In this document: in pieces, positions 35,501 through 50,500 of the stretch | Numbering within the stretch: position 1 is the stretch's first letter | Layout of the letters: each line of letters opens with the position of its first letter | From: Apostichopus japonicus | Taxonomy: Eukaryota > Echinodermata > Holothuroidea > Aspidochirotida > Stichopodidae | Length of the DNA stretch: 60,000 nucleotides | Assembly (NCBI RefSeq): GCF_037975245.1 | Contig: NC_092568.1 | Span: 17,381,001-17,441,000 of the forward strand | Direction of reading: 5' to 3' | Made by a program: the position numbers and the translations under genes | The notes under the pieces: model-generated | Databases searched by the model: none | What the model saw: the letters and a program-made list of their open reading frames with translations, nothing else | What the model was told of the DNA's origin: nothing

Positions 35501-38500
35501 AAAAAAAATGAAGAAAAAAAAAGAGGGCAGGCAGAGATAGAAAAAGTATAACATTGAGAACAGATGAGTCTCATTGTAAGGCTTTAATATTAGAGATTCA
35601 GCTTCTTTAACTTGGGGGAGGCAGACTATGCCACAGGAAAAACAGAATAAGACTGACAACCACAACTACCAGAGGACTTTGTGGCTAGAGTAGGAGGAGC
35701 AAGTCAACGTTTAGTACTAAAGTGCAGGTGGCGACCTGAGTTGTACATGAGGAAAAGACTTTGTGAGTATGTGGGGGATGGACCATTGATGCATTTGAAA
35801 GTTAGGAGTAAAACTTTGAAATTGATATATGTCTTTATTAGTTTTAGAAAAATGATAGAAATAGAACACAGAATGAAACAATCAAGGGGAAACTATGCAT
35901 CACTATCACAATATTAAACAATAATAAGAAAATCATGAATGGGCCTAACAGAATATAATAGTACCTAAAGGGATGGACTAAAGGGATAGGGGAATCCATT
36001 TCTCCCCCCCCCCCTTAACCTCGTCCCTCCAGCCTCATGTTTGGAAATTTAAAAAAAAATAAAATAAATGAGTTCTGCATATGTCTTCTGTTGCAATATA
36101 TACAGCAAGTCATCCAATAATACAGAGGAACTAATGTCTGAAACAGTTGGATAGTTGACCAAATAGTTTCCATATTGTAAACCAACTGTTCTTTTATTCC
36201 TTTAAGATAGCTCCGGTTTTAGTTGACAGCTTTCACTTCAATGATCAGCAGAATTTATACCCAGCCAGAAAAGGATGTGTCTAACCACTGGCTAGACTGC
36301 CAAGTAATTATGGTGATTTGAAAGTAAAATGAGGAAATTTCAAGTATTTCACAACTAAAACTATGTTGAGTGATACAGGCAAAGACAGCAGAGGTGAATT
36401 AAATGCAAGTTCAGACACTAGAAACTGCAATGGTCGACAGGATATATTATTCTTCCATTAAGCAATTAATTTTTGCATCTGATCTGTTCCATAATTGCAA
36501 TTGCTTTCCTTATAAAAGTTGAGTTTGACAAGAAATCATTTCAATGGGAAAAGAGTACAGAGATTTACGACTCAATATGGGATTCAAATCCAAAGCCAAA
36601 TTTCTCTTCCCTGCCATTTTCTTGGGTTTTACCGAATGAAATTGAGACGAGATCGACTAGTTACATGGTATGTGAGGTACTGTTGTGTCTGACTGCCACC
36701 CCTCCTGCCCCTCCCCCTCCCCCTCCCTCTCCCCCGCCCCTCCCCACAAAGAAATAGCTATATTGGAATCACCAACGACTGGGCTTGTAACACAGAGGTC
36801 ATTGGCTTGAATCCCTCTCAAGCCATTAATTTGTCTGCACTTTTCTGTAGTTTGTTATTTCACCAGCAGATTTCCGCTGTTCGTTTCACATGTATAAGAA
36901 ATAATGTCAGCAACGTTTAGAGATCATTTGACATGAGTCGTTAGATCATGAACAAATAGATTGTATTGTTTTGATTTCTTAGACTAATGTTCTTGTCGCG
37001 TGCAAAGACTTGACTAGTCGTTCCATTTGTTGGCCAAGACATATTCATATTCTATCAATGATATTATTCATACATAGGTGAATATATACATACATTTTGT
37101 TTTTACCCAATCAAAACAATTGCACTCAAACATAGCTTCTCTTTCTTGGCAATTTCTTTCTTTCTCCGGTTCCTGCTTCACAAAGACTAAAATAGGATAT
37201 CATTTACCGAAAGATTACTTCTAATGCAATAGACAGTTATTTTGTAACATGCCAAAACTACATTTTTTGTAATGACAGAAGAGGACCATAACGAAACAGC
37301 TTGTAGAATTGAAAGCAATATTTTACGAAGATGTTAACATGCTTCTCTTTCACAATTTTACCTTTACAATATTTTTCTTAAATTTTCTCACATTGCAACA
37401 TCAATCTATCTTGAATTGCTATTTGAGGATGTAAAAACAAATCTTTTTTAAAGACCACAAGAAACCTCACAAGAAAATTTAATTAACCTAGACAAAAACA
37501 ATACTGAATTACTGTAATGATCTTGAGAAAGATCTTATTCCTCTATCAACTCCCTCTTTCTTGTTTCTCTTCTTTCTTTTTCTTTTCTTCTTACTTAAAG
37601 ATTCTTGTCTCTTATAGTGCACATCATGTTTACTCTGCTTTTCTGGCTTATTTACTATTACGACTATGTGCACTATTATGACTCACAAACAAAACCTGAC
37701 AATTGAATGTCATCAACAAAGTCAGGCTATTTGGACAAAGCCTCTCTTAATGACAGGTCTGGCAAGGTGGCATGGACAATTTATGGATACCTATTACGCA
37801 GGATCACTATGACGTATAAGGTGTGTGTGTACTGTTCTTCACACCAACGCTACAGTACATATAAACATGTTTGGTGGTGTGTACAGGGAAATAGGACTGA
37901 AAAATAAAATCCTATAGATTTATTGAAGGAAGATGTGGTTCAGCTTTCCCGCCTACTAAAGAGAAGACTGTAGGTAGGCAGATGGGTAACATACGAATAG
38001 TTGAGTGTGAAATGTACAGCTCCATGATTTGCCGATTGTTGATTTTGAAATGAGTCACAGACATGGTTTAGTCTGCCACAAAGGCTAGTCACATTTAGTC
38101 AGAGAAGGGGAGGTTAGGGAAGAGGGGGGGGGGGGGGAGACTTTTGTGTGTAGAAGAAAGATGAATCTTGCATCCACTGTGGGTTTCATGAAAAGACATT
38201 TTGGTATACAAGCTATCCTTGCTTTGAGCTCTGTAAAAGCATAAATTAGATAACAAGACAGTGAAAGAAAATGCTAGACGTGCAATTTGAATAACTTACA
38301 ATAGCTTGAAACAAAAGATTGTCAATGTGTATATATATATATATATATGGATATACCATTACATACTGTCTGTTTGCAACCCCACAACTAGACTGCTGAG
38401 ATTGTGTGGAGACAGGTAAGCGAGGAGCGAAGTGAAGAAGTGCAATCAACAAGAAATTGGTCTATATCACTAGTGCTACAATGTTAGCTGAATCTCCCCC

Positions 38501-41500
38501 TTTTCATGGTGCATGGGACAAATATGAGAGCAGATGTCCAGTCACATAAAATATGGATCTCCTCACTACAGTCCCTATGATCCACACCTGGTGCCCCACC
38601 CATTTTCCTTTCCTCCCAACTGATCTGTTCATCTACGTGTTCGTTATGAAGATGCATATTTTCTATATTTTACATTTGCGGAAATAACTTTGAAGAAAGA
38701 AAAAAAAAGAAATGTTGGTCGAGGATAAAAGGGAGATCAAAGAGACACTGTATCTCTAAATCAATGAAGCAAGGAGAGTGCAACAGTAGACTACAGACAA
38801 GTAAGAAAGCCCAGGGAGTACTTAAATCATCAAAAGTAATATTATTTGATTACAAACCTTCAGACAGTTTCCAACATGAAGTAGCTTCTTCAGTATTCTC
38901 CCTGCATGACGAGAAAAGGAATGTAAAAAGATAGATATGAATAAAAAAATCCTCTCTTAAGTCTTAATTTATAATATGAAATGAAACTATGGTGAGAGGG
39001 AAAAAAAACGACTGGTTTTCACATCAATTTCATATTCACTGATAACGTTCTATGACTGTATGCAGCTGAAATGTCATTCTGTTGCGAGAAAAAAAAACGA
39101 AAAAAATTCTACAAGGGGATATTCCTGTGGGAGAAGTTGATACTGTACATCAAAAACTTGAGACAATTTTTCTGCATCACTGAGTGGAAGCAACATGGAA
39201 TGTTTTATTGTATACAAAGACAGGTTTGAAAGATTTTAAGAATTTCTTCAATGCAACTGGCGATGACATATGTAGTGAGTAGTGACATCAGAACGGTAAC
39301 TGAGGAGACATATCAATTTACAAAAAACAAAGAGGAATATAACGTTTCTACAAAAACGTCCATTTTTTATAAAAACCTCCAATTCAGAGAACATTAAATG
39401 AGCCATTATTCCAAACTGTTTCAATTATTTCATCTCAAAGAGAAATTATCAATATTAAAAATGCAACAATATAGTAAAAGGGAGATAAATGCATTCCATG
39501 AGCAACTCCATGGCGACAACAAAGATCACCAAGAAAAATCTTGAAGAAAAGCCACTTTGTTCAACTTGTTCAGGACCTACCACACAGTCACAGTGATGTT
39601 CCTAGCCTAGCCTGCTTTACAGTATAAAAGGATCGGGGCTGATTGCAAAATAACATCTATTTGGTGGATGATTTGATGTAAGAAAACCGTCCACTTTTGC
39701 ACAATATATTGCTGAATAGACTAGAGACTCTCTCTGGTGAGAAGAGAACCATAGAACTTCATGAAATGGTCACCTACGGTACTTAATATGATGTGATGTC
39801 TCATAGAAGATACAAATAGTAATTTTGTTGTTGCATCTTCAAGCAATGGTGTTTACACCCAGTATATACTCTTAATTATCACAAGAAAATCAGGACTTGA
39901 CTCCCAACTGCACATTAATTACCATTTTTATGCATGTCTAAAATAATAAACAAAACCAATGTGTTTCATACATTCTGTAACTGCTGTTTTGAATTTGTTT
40001 CTTTTTCTATCAAACAACTCTTAAACTTTTGTCAAACCCAGTTTCTATTCTTTAATGATACAGCCAAGGAACCAAAGATGACTTCTGACATTTCAATTTC
40101 TTTGTGACAGATTTCTTTCTAAAAGTTCTTCACATAGTCCTAGTTCAGCTGTGTATATCTGCAGCATTATTCTTGAGGTAAAGTAAAACCCAGACAAAAG
40201 GGAAGCTCCGCTTAAAAATAGCATTCGGGTCTCTTCCCGAATGGTACTAATTTGGAAGGAGGAGGATCCACTGGGCTGAGTTCTTGGATGTAGGATTTGA
40301 GTGCGGAGTGCAAACATCTTACTAGAAAGTAGATTTATAGGGAAATGAGAAAAGTGCAAACGTCGAGTGGAGACAGGTTAGAAAGGAGCAAAGTAAATGT
40401 ACTACATTACACTTCAAGTCAAGATTTTTTTAAGCAAAGGCTTTCTTTTTGATCATCAAATTGAATGAGTTTAGTGAGGGATCTACATCATGATTTAAAG
40501 TAAGTTTCTCAATATTCAGCACAGTAAGTCATAGCAAATTCAAAGACTGGTCTTGCACGTGTACACTTTACTTCACAATTCACATCCTATGGCTGAATTG
40601 GTTTCTAAAACCGAGCACAAACATAATCAATACACTGAATGCTGAAGTAAAACACTAATAAAAATACAATACATTTGTTTTTGGAACGGCATCCTCCGAC
40701 ATCCACGGATTGAAATTCTAATTTCTGTTTTGGGAGAATGTCCCAACCGATAGGAGATGGAAGGAAATCTCTTTGTTTTGCAATTATGCATCGAGTCATT
40801 GTGTCGATCATCTATGGAAACGACTCATCTACAAGTTTCTCCGAAGGAGAAAAGTTTAGCCGAACAAAGTGCTGTTCTTTACTTATGATACCTCTTTGCC
40901 CTATTAAAGCTACATGGTAAACCTAACATAAAGTATACATGGGCTAAGGGCACAACAACTTCTCCATAGTACAGCTACATACAGGTAATGTATCCCTTTA
41001 TTGTTGGGCAATTAGAGTAAGTTTACATGCATAATTTAAAAAATCTATACATTACAGATATCACTAGTTTACGTATATCATTCTGTATATCTGCCCTTCC
41101 ATATACACTGTACACATTCACACATACAATGGCCATTCCTCTGGTTTTATTCATACCCTGAGAAAACTCGTACTAAAATGTAACGCTTAACAGTCAGTAG
41201 CAAGAAAACGTCTTACTCATGAATAATGTAATGCTATCAGATTGCGATACTATTTTCTCGCCTTTTGGCTCTTCTGAATTCCTAGTTACACCTCCTCCTC
41301 TTTGACACACTGGTAATTCATCTTCTGGTACATTATAACCAGAATCGCTAACACATGATGAAACCAAACTGAAGTCTGAGCCGACATTTCTGACTCAGCT
41401 TTCACTTCAGTGGTTGTTCCATCTCTGAAGGAATTTTGAATTATATCTGGATTTTCCTTCCACCATGGAATTTCTCAGAAAAACCAACAATTAAGATCAA

Positions 41501-44500
41501 CTCGCCCTAAGCATCTTCACATCTCTTTGGTATTCTGTGAGAGGAGATATCTTTAACACTGTAGACAGTAAACCTCTAACATTTTCTCTGTTGCGTTGGA
41601 ATTTTATACCTACAGTATATTATAAATTGACATGACGGCTATTAAAAATAATTTCAACTGCGTACAATTTCAACTGCAGGCTATGAAAAGTACAAAGTTA
41701 AGATTTATCTTAATGGACATCACACTCTCTCATCATTTGTCTCTAAATTCACAGCAATTTGGCATATCATAAGGTTTCATTACACCTCTTCTGTTACCGA
41801 AGGGATTCCTTAAAATTTGCCCTGCGGCAAGTCCAAAGTTCTTGCACTCACAATCCCACATTCCATGATCTGAACTCTTTGAAATCTAACAATCTCTCTG
41901 ACAGACATTTCAAACAAACACAAGACAATTCAGAGTGCTTGATCCTCCCATCTTAAGAGCTGTGTGTTTGCAAAACCACAAATATTTCACACCACACATT
42001 TCATTAAAATTAACAGGAAGTTACCTAGAACAAATACGAATCACATCAATGTTTCCCCATGTAATGGTTGCATGCACCTTTGTATCAACTGAGCTCGACT
42101 CTACGACACGAAACATGACAAGACGTCAACCTGATCTCGAGTCACCTTGATCCACCGAGCTTTCACTCTTGTTATTTTGATTTCGAGCCCTAGATCTGAT
42201 CTCCCAAAAGGAGGATTAAGATCTCAGAGTCAGATCCTGATTGCGGAGGTCCGGAGGATTAAGTGGGTGGAGTCTCTGATGGGTTGGGGGTGGAGTGCTA
42301 CAATGTTAGCAGCTTTAATAGGGAAAGGAGGAGCAAAACACACATAAAAATATCAAATTCAAATTTCAAAAAATTCAAAATTCAAAAAATCAATGTAAAT
42401 GTAAATTTTATAAAAAAATGAGGAAAACAAATTTCTTGAAAAAGATTAAGGGTCAATTTTCATCAATGTACAGTATTACCTAGATGTTTTCAAAACACAC
42501 AGTACTACTGTAGGGGGTATGAAGGGAACACCATTGCAGTAGTATGGACATACTGTATACTTGTAAACAGAGACTCATAAAGGTACTCAGAGGTTACTGT
42601 ACAACTTAGTCAATGCCATGAGATTCTCACAAAACAGACACTTTCTGGAGAAGTCTCAAAATAATTATTTGGTTGACATTCCACACTAACTGAGAGCATT
42701 AGCCATGTGGACAGTTAAAGAAACTGATGATTATGATACTAAGAAGTTAGAATATTATCTACAGGTTTTGTGCCTTTCTTTTGACAGCCACCAGAAAACA
42801 AGGCACTCAACTACTGTATAAAGGCTCTTCTTGATACTTTAGGAAGTAGAATGGGAGGGGACGGTGGGTACATGCCGTATGCAAGGAAGGGATACTTCCC
42901 TGGTAAGTGGGTAATCACCTGGTAGTGGCAAGGGGCTACTCACCTGTTAATGGTAAGGGGATACTCACCTAGAAGGGAGACATTCACCTAGTAGTGACAA
43001 GGGGATATTCAACTATTAATAGTAAGTGGATACTCACCTGTTAATGGTAAAGGGATAATCCCCTGGTAGTGATAAGGAGACATTCACCTAGTAGTGACAA
43101 GGGGATATTCAACTATGAATAGTAAGTGGATACTCACCTGTTAATAGTAAGGGGATAATCCCCTGGTGGTGGTAAAGGGATATTCACCTGTTAGTATATA
43201 GGGGATGTTATAAACCTGGGAGTGAGTGGTAACATACAAGAAGATATCCAGGTGGTTTAAAAGTATTGTATCTATCTGATAGCCACATTTAGTGTGGCAA
43301 ACCTTCCTAAAGAAGGTACAATTGCTGTACATACTCTTGTCGAAGCATGGAGGTACTGTATCAGGGAATAATTTATTTGGAATTGTTAAGTCAAAAGATG
43401 TATATGTAGCAGTTTGTTGTACACATGAAGCAGCCATCGTACTTTATAGTAGACAAAGAGCCTTCAAAAAAGCTAAACAACGCTAAAACATATTCCCAGA
43501 GTATGTACTCCCCTCCAGGCCGTTACAGGACAAATCTTTAACTATATATGCAAATAAAGTTACAGTTTCCTTATTTGAAGATTAGGCACCCAATTTTCGA
43601 CAAAGAGGGCTACTTGATTTACGATATCATTGTGCAAACACAAATTTCTTGGAACTTGGCACCTTTTTTGTTGGATATGACAGTTTTTCTACAAAGTTTA
43701 TCTGCTGAATAGGAACCCAAGTATGGACACAGCAGTGACAGGCTACTGTAGTAATATAGATATAGGACTGGTTTATACAGTAGTTAATGTGAAAACTACA
43801 CTTCTGCATGGCCTCTGACACTCTCGTTATGATTGAATTCTAATCAATGTAAAACTGAAATGTTTGTTGCTACAAAAATTTTTTTTACTGTTCATACAGG
43901 TTGCCTAAATGTTCAGTTTTTGAAATCTACTACATATTTAAAATGTGTGAGAACTGACAAATTACAAGATTGGGTTAACATGTATATATACTGCATGGTA
44001 ATAATAATATATAGCTCAAAGATTTTCACAGTATCTTCACGAACATTATCAATTCTATTCATAACTGAAATTAAGTCGTAGAAATCAATATGCACCACAC
44101 TTTGCAGCAGAATGCAGTACTATAGCACGTCATATTGAGCCATAGCCTTATAACAGTTTTGACTTTCTTCGAATAATTATAATGCAAATAACTTGCTGTC
44201 ATTGCCAGAGTCAAACTGGAACCTCACAATGTTGTTGTTTTATTCAGTAAAGCTTAATCAGTTTAACATCTAACAACTTTATTAAGATTTGGCAAACTAA
44301 GTAGTTCTGTCAATTCTTGAAACACTAATTACATTCATGTCCAAACTCAAGGTAAACACATTAATAACAAAACATCCATGGTTACTGGAAATGGAAACAT
44401 AACACCGCCTTCACCAAGGGCAGTTTTTGAAGTGTTGTAAACTTGAACCACAAGCTTGTAAGTATTCAATGTCATTAAAACAGCTGGTTGTGCTGGGTCT

Positions 44501-47500
44501 GTATAAATGTCTCCATTCTCCTAGCAGGTTCATACACTTACTGTGAACACACACACTCAATTGATACCTCATTGCATTAAAGGGAGAACAAAGCATTTAT
44601 AAGACTTAAAAATATCTTGCAGAACAAGGAACAAAAGACACTTTGGTCTAACAGCAATCAGTTATATAGGCTATTCAACTACACATTCTCCAATAAAACG
44701 TTGAATTTTATTACTTATTATTTCCATATTAATCATTTGCGATGTCATACATCAAACTACAAATGAAAAATTAAAGCAGTGTAGTGCATGTTGTATGACA
44801 AATTATTGCATAATGCACTCCTAGAAAAGTGTATAATTTCATTCAAGTACCCAAATAGAATGTTTCATATTTAGTATTTTTATCAGTTTACTAAAGTATC
44901 TAGTCTAATCAAGTTCACTCAAGTATACCATGCAAACTGAAATTGCAATATTTTAAAATCTCAACAACACAACATGTTATGACGATGATAAGCGTGGGAC
45001 CAATGTTAATCATTTCACAAGTCTGTGTGACATATTTGTTAAATCTCAGACTGACTGTAACAATCTTTAAAGCTAAACTTCTTACTGTTCAAAACAAACA
45101 GAAAAAAGGGATACAAGTTAAACTTGTTACTGTTCCAAACAAACACTGACTGAACAGTATTAATTTGCCTCAGAAACTTCCATTCTACACTTGCCTCTAG
45201 CCCTATTTAAGAATAAAGAGAATTATTGAGTAGCGATTGTCATGAACTGCTCATTTTTATCCGTCAGTACTCTCTGAGGCAAGAAAAAATAAAATGTAAC
45301 AATCATGTGAAACATTCTACTTGTACTGTAGGTATTGGTTCAAATCAAGTAATTGTACTAGTAACTTGATTGAGTTGATAGTAATTGGTACCCGGGTGAA
45401 ACTGATTTCACTACCTTCTTAAATGAAATATAGATTTATGTGCATGTTAAGGCAATTGACCTCTCACATGAAAAATTGTACTAGGTACTTCAATGAATAA
45501 AATTCAATTGCACTATATTTGATTGAAGTTGAATAGACTAGCTACTTGAGTACAAATCATTGTACTAGGTACTGTTCTCACATGAAACATTGTTCTAGGC
45601 ACTTGAGTAAAATTGAATTTGAGTGAGTTTGATTAGATAGGTACTTGAGTGAAACTGAAAGTACTAACTTCTTCCATGAAATATTATATTAAGTACTTGA
45701 TTGAAATTGATTATAGAGAATAGTTGAGTGAACTGGAATAGACTTGGTACTTGAATGAAAATGATACTGGACCCTAGGTGCTTTTAGTAAAATTGATTGC
45801 ACCAGGTACAGTATATATGAGTACCAAAAATGGACAGCATTGACATTACAAATGATAATACTTACCTGTCTCTTTTCAATATACTGTATGCACTCCAATC
45901 AACCTACCCCTAAAAATGGTAACAATTATGCACTGTACAGTACGTACCTCATCACCCATTTCCCGTCTCAATCTATCAATCTGACATGTAACCACCACTT
46001 GTTATCTTAGGTAATGTCCCATTCATTACAGTGACATTCCTGATGACTGCAAGTCCTGTATCAAACATTCTTGCAGTACAGTAGCCAATTTAATTTACAA
46101 TGCTTCATAGACATGTAAACATTCATAACGTTCTTACTTAATAGTGATAAACCAACTGATTTACTACAAGACTAAAAGTACATCTACCCTACTACATTGA
46201 CTCTAACCATTTATGAAAGATGATACAATCACACAGTAGGCCTACTTTTAAATATATAGTTGATATTGTAATATCGGGCATCTCGGTCCCATCCTCACAA
46301 CCTCTAGAGAGAATGGTTGGCTAAGCCCTTTTTAATATAGGCTTGCAAAATACCTTACATATCACTTGGTATGTAAGATTATTTAGAATAATGACAAGCC
46401 ATACATGATGCAAAACAACCTGTAGCAATCAACACAAGGAGACAAGCCAATCTCTAAACCTGAAATTTATTCCATCTTTCCCACACCACACCATGTATCC
46501 CACCTCTATTTCTACAGTTTCCTAATTCAATATTTTTCATTAAAACAAAGTGGATGATCTTGAACATAAATTACTTCAAAAGTTACAAAATATAATCATA
46601 TTATAATCAAATTGCAACTAAGCAGCAAAAGAATATTTAATGATTTCCCTTCCCCCCCCCCTATCCCAGTGAACAGGCCTTCCCCTGGCCACAATATCGG
46701 CCACTGATGATGCAGGTGAAAATTGGAGTCTCTAAGCAAAAAGTTGGAGTACCAAGATGGTGAATGTTCTTGTATTTCTATAATTATGCAAATCAAATTC
46801 ATCCAAGAGCATCACATCTATACTTCATTATTACAAAGATGCCAATCCAAACAAAATAGTTAATTCTAATATCAAAATTATACAACCATGAAACCACATT
46901 CAGTGTGTGTACTGTATATTTAGGAGGACATGAAAGAATGTCATAAAAGTTGGAGCTAGATTATGAATTCAACACTTTATGGATATATCCAAGGGCGTAG
47001 GAACCGGGGGGGCCAGTGAAAAATATGGGGGGCGGAAGTATCATTCCGCCCCCCGCTCCGCAAGTCAGAAAACCCCTTTTTCATTTCCAAATGAGAAAAA
47101 AAATCTCATTTGGAGCACCAAATTGCATCTAAGGCCAGGTGAAAATGCAAAATTATTTACAAAATGGAGTGGGTGTTTAAGTGTGCTATATTGCACCAAA
47201 TTGCATCTGAGGCCACCTGGAAATGAAAAAAACATTCAGGGGGACACCCCCTCCCCTTAGACCCCTCCCCCAGGCTGGCCATTAGTCTTCAGCCCCCCCA
47301 CTCAAAAGTACTTTCCTACGCCACTGGATATATCACACAGGTAAACACATTTCATGTTCACTCTAGGCTTTTCATGTTCACTGTACATAGGCTATAAGGT
47401 ACATGCTACTGTATACTAAGGTAATGAATTATTTTATATAGACTTTCTACTGTACAGTAACCACATCATATGGACGTCATTACAGTAGGAGCTGTACAGA

Positions 47501-50500
47501 AAGATATTGACGCATTCCATAAAAATTGTTAAATGTACTGTACATGAGTATACTGTATAAATGTACAAAGTTTACATAAAGGAGATCCATCATATTTCTT
47601 AAGGCAGATGTCTCCTTGAGATTGAAATAAAACCTGTAAAATGTCATCACAGTGAACTTGGACCAGCATTTCATTGTGAAGCTAAATGCTGTCATACATG
47701 ATTGATCTTCCTGGAATTAAGAGCTAGAATTTAGAACATATTATATATAATACATAGTCTCTCTCGCCATTCGGACCCTGTTCAAAACAAAAACATGTGA
47801 AAGAGTTAATACAATAGATACTGCTACTCGGGGGAAATCATTATGTACTGTAACCTTCAAGAAAGATATTAATGTCCACAGGAGCTGTATGAGCAGCTTT
47901 ACATCAGCATCATAAAAAGTCTAGAGATACAATCATAATTTTCTGGTTTAAACAGCAGATTTATGTGTTACTCAGTTACTTCTAGATGTAAGCCTGTATT
48001 ATAGGGTTCAAGTTCAAAATCTAAGTTAAATGATCTCAGAATATATATGTGTGCAATATCTTTTAGTTTCTCTGAAACTGTTTGTCTTGCTAATGTATGT
48101 AGTACTACATGTATGTATAGGCCTGTATGTACTACAGTATGTACAGTAACAACTCACAAGGAAGGCAGATTAATGTGTCAAGGTGATGTGAGGCTATGAC
48201 TGTACCTGCCGAGCTACAGTAAATGTACACAACCAACATCAGACGGTGCATAATATTAACAAGTTCGGATTCCTGAGCAGTGAAGAGATGCAAAAATGGA
48301 CAAAGTCAGTAATTATGTAATAATAGTCCAAGCTCAACAAACAGGAGTAAACTGGATCCTTTGTGGAAGACAAGGTCTGTGCATAACAATCGAGAAAGAC
48401 ACTACGAGTGGTAGGAGACGGAGGGTGGTAGACAGGCCCATGGCCAGGTGCCAGGACCACCACCCCTCACCCCCCTCCCCCCCCCCGTTATGCATGAAAA
48501 ACCTCACAAGATATGACATTTCTGATATATATATCAGGGCACACTAGGTCATATTTTCAACAGTCTTCCATCAGGTACTATCTGTAAACTAGCTCTGGTA
48601 TGCAGTTTCCTTCACCCACCCCCTCCCCAACCCCCTCTTGTATCATTGCTAACTGCAGTATTTAGATCTGCAACTATTGACATGTACAGTATGATGTAGT
48701 AGTCAGGGATAGTTGAATGTGCTACCCTTTTAAACTGTGCAAAACCTTTTATCTTCACGACAATGCTATACCTCACCTCACTATTCTGTCTACAGGTACA
48801 ACACTTTTTGAACATATATATTCACTGTACAGTGTACACTACAGGTACACTTTATTTACATACATGTGGTGTTCATGTCTTTTCATTTTAAATGTTCCCA
48901 CATCTTACTACATGCATTTGGCCTCATTATTGCCCCATTTACACATGTCTAGTAACAGCATGTACAGTAGGCTACAAAGTTGCTCATCAGCCAGAAAAAA
49001 AGAAGCAACTGACATTAAAAAATCTCTTAATTCCATAACCTGCTGGAACGCGCCCGTAAATTTTGTCAGTTCATTTCAAAAAGGCAACGGTTCGCTAAAG
49101 CACGGATGAGAAGAAGAATGCTTCTTGTCTAGACATTTAAGAGCGTAATCCGTCAGCCGAAAGTCGTAAGGTCTCTGAAGGTTTGGCGAGTTCTCAATTC
49201 TTACAGCCCTGCAAGCTTGACATTTTGAAATTAATTTATGCACAAAAATATATTCTGCGTTATAACGACTTATTAATACCACACCCTGTAGTTAATTTCA
49301 ACTTGCGCTGCAATGCTACACATTAACTGGAAATGCAACAGTACCTGGTTTTAATATGTCTGTTATTGCCTTTGTCACTTCTGGTTGGGATATACTGTAA
49401 CATAAAAGTCCTTACAGGGATATCTGGAGGAACGGATATCAGGAAAAGACAGATTCTCTATTCTTACACAATTTAATCCCCTGGTACTCCATTGAATCCT
49501 TTTTGCTTGGTGACCCCAATTATGACCCCCCCCCCACCCCAGCAGCAGATGTTATGACCTGGGGAAGGGGTCAATGAGGTGGAGGAGGTATCCTCCCTTT
49601 TGTATATGATTTAGGGCGCTTAGTTGCAAAATGGTGGAACTTTTGAAGTCATTCATGTTGAAGAATTTCCCCTGAATACCAGCGCATTAGAATATTGTCT
49701 ATCATTTTGTTCAAGTTGGTTTATACTATACATAGTCAGTCTGCTATTACATTGGCATCGTAACAAAACTGACCAAGCCTTACATGACTCTATTACACCA
49801 TGAGTTGATACCAGTTATAACACAGAATTTCCGCAAACTATACAAAACGTTGGGGCTTTGGGCATCAAAATTTACGAATGATCAACATTTCACATGTTTT
49901 CACTCAGAACATGCACTTTCCTATCTACCCAACCTACAAAATCATTAACATTTCATAACCACTGCATCCAAACTTGCCCAGTGCCCACTTTGGATATCAC
50001 CATTCATTCTTTCTTCCTTTCAGTTTTGAAGAATAACATTTACATTTCCAGGGATATTAAAGAATGCTGCTCAAGATGAAACTCTACTTTGGGTTCTCTT
50101 TTGGATCAAGAAATAAAAGCAACTTTCTTCAAAACTATTCTTCTTACAACAATCTCTCTTGAAAGCATTTGATCCTAAAATAAAAAGTTCAAAATGCTTC
50201 AAAGACGACAGGTAAAGAAATGCCTTAGTAAGTTAGTTCACTACTATCTGTCATATCAATTTTCACAAAGAAAAAAGTAATTAATAATAATAATATTAAA
50301 CACTCAGCATATTACTGAAATGAAAATGCCCAGTCAGTAAAAATGCACAAGCTACTGTAGGTCATATGACAGTTGGTTGCCACACCCTACATATTTGGAA
50401 ATAACTGTTACAAATTGACTACACTATAGTCACCATTTTAATCTTCACTATGTGGTGAATAGTGTAATAGCTTTAAGGTTAATGTTATACTCACAACAAA

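Noticed and set aside
36473-36757. 94-codon + ORF ending in a poly-Pro tail
   Set aside because: The tail is the CCCCTCC pyrimidine tract; no homology seen.
48717-49109. 130-codon + strand ORF
   Set aside because: No recognisable domain; rich in Ser, Tyr, Leu and His as expected from AT-rich noncoding sequence; no splice or promoter context.
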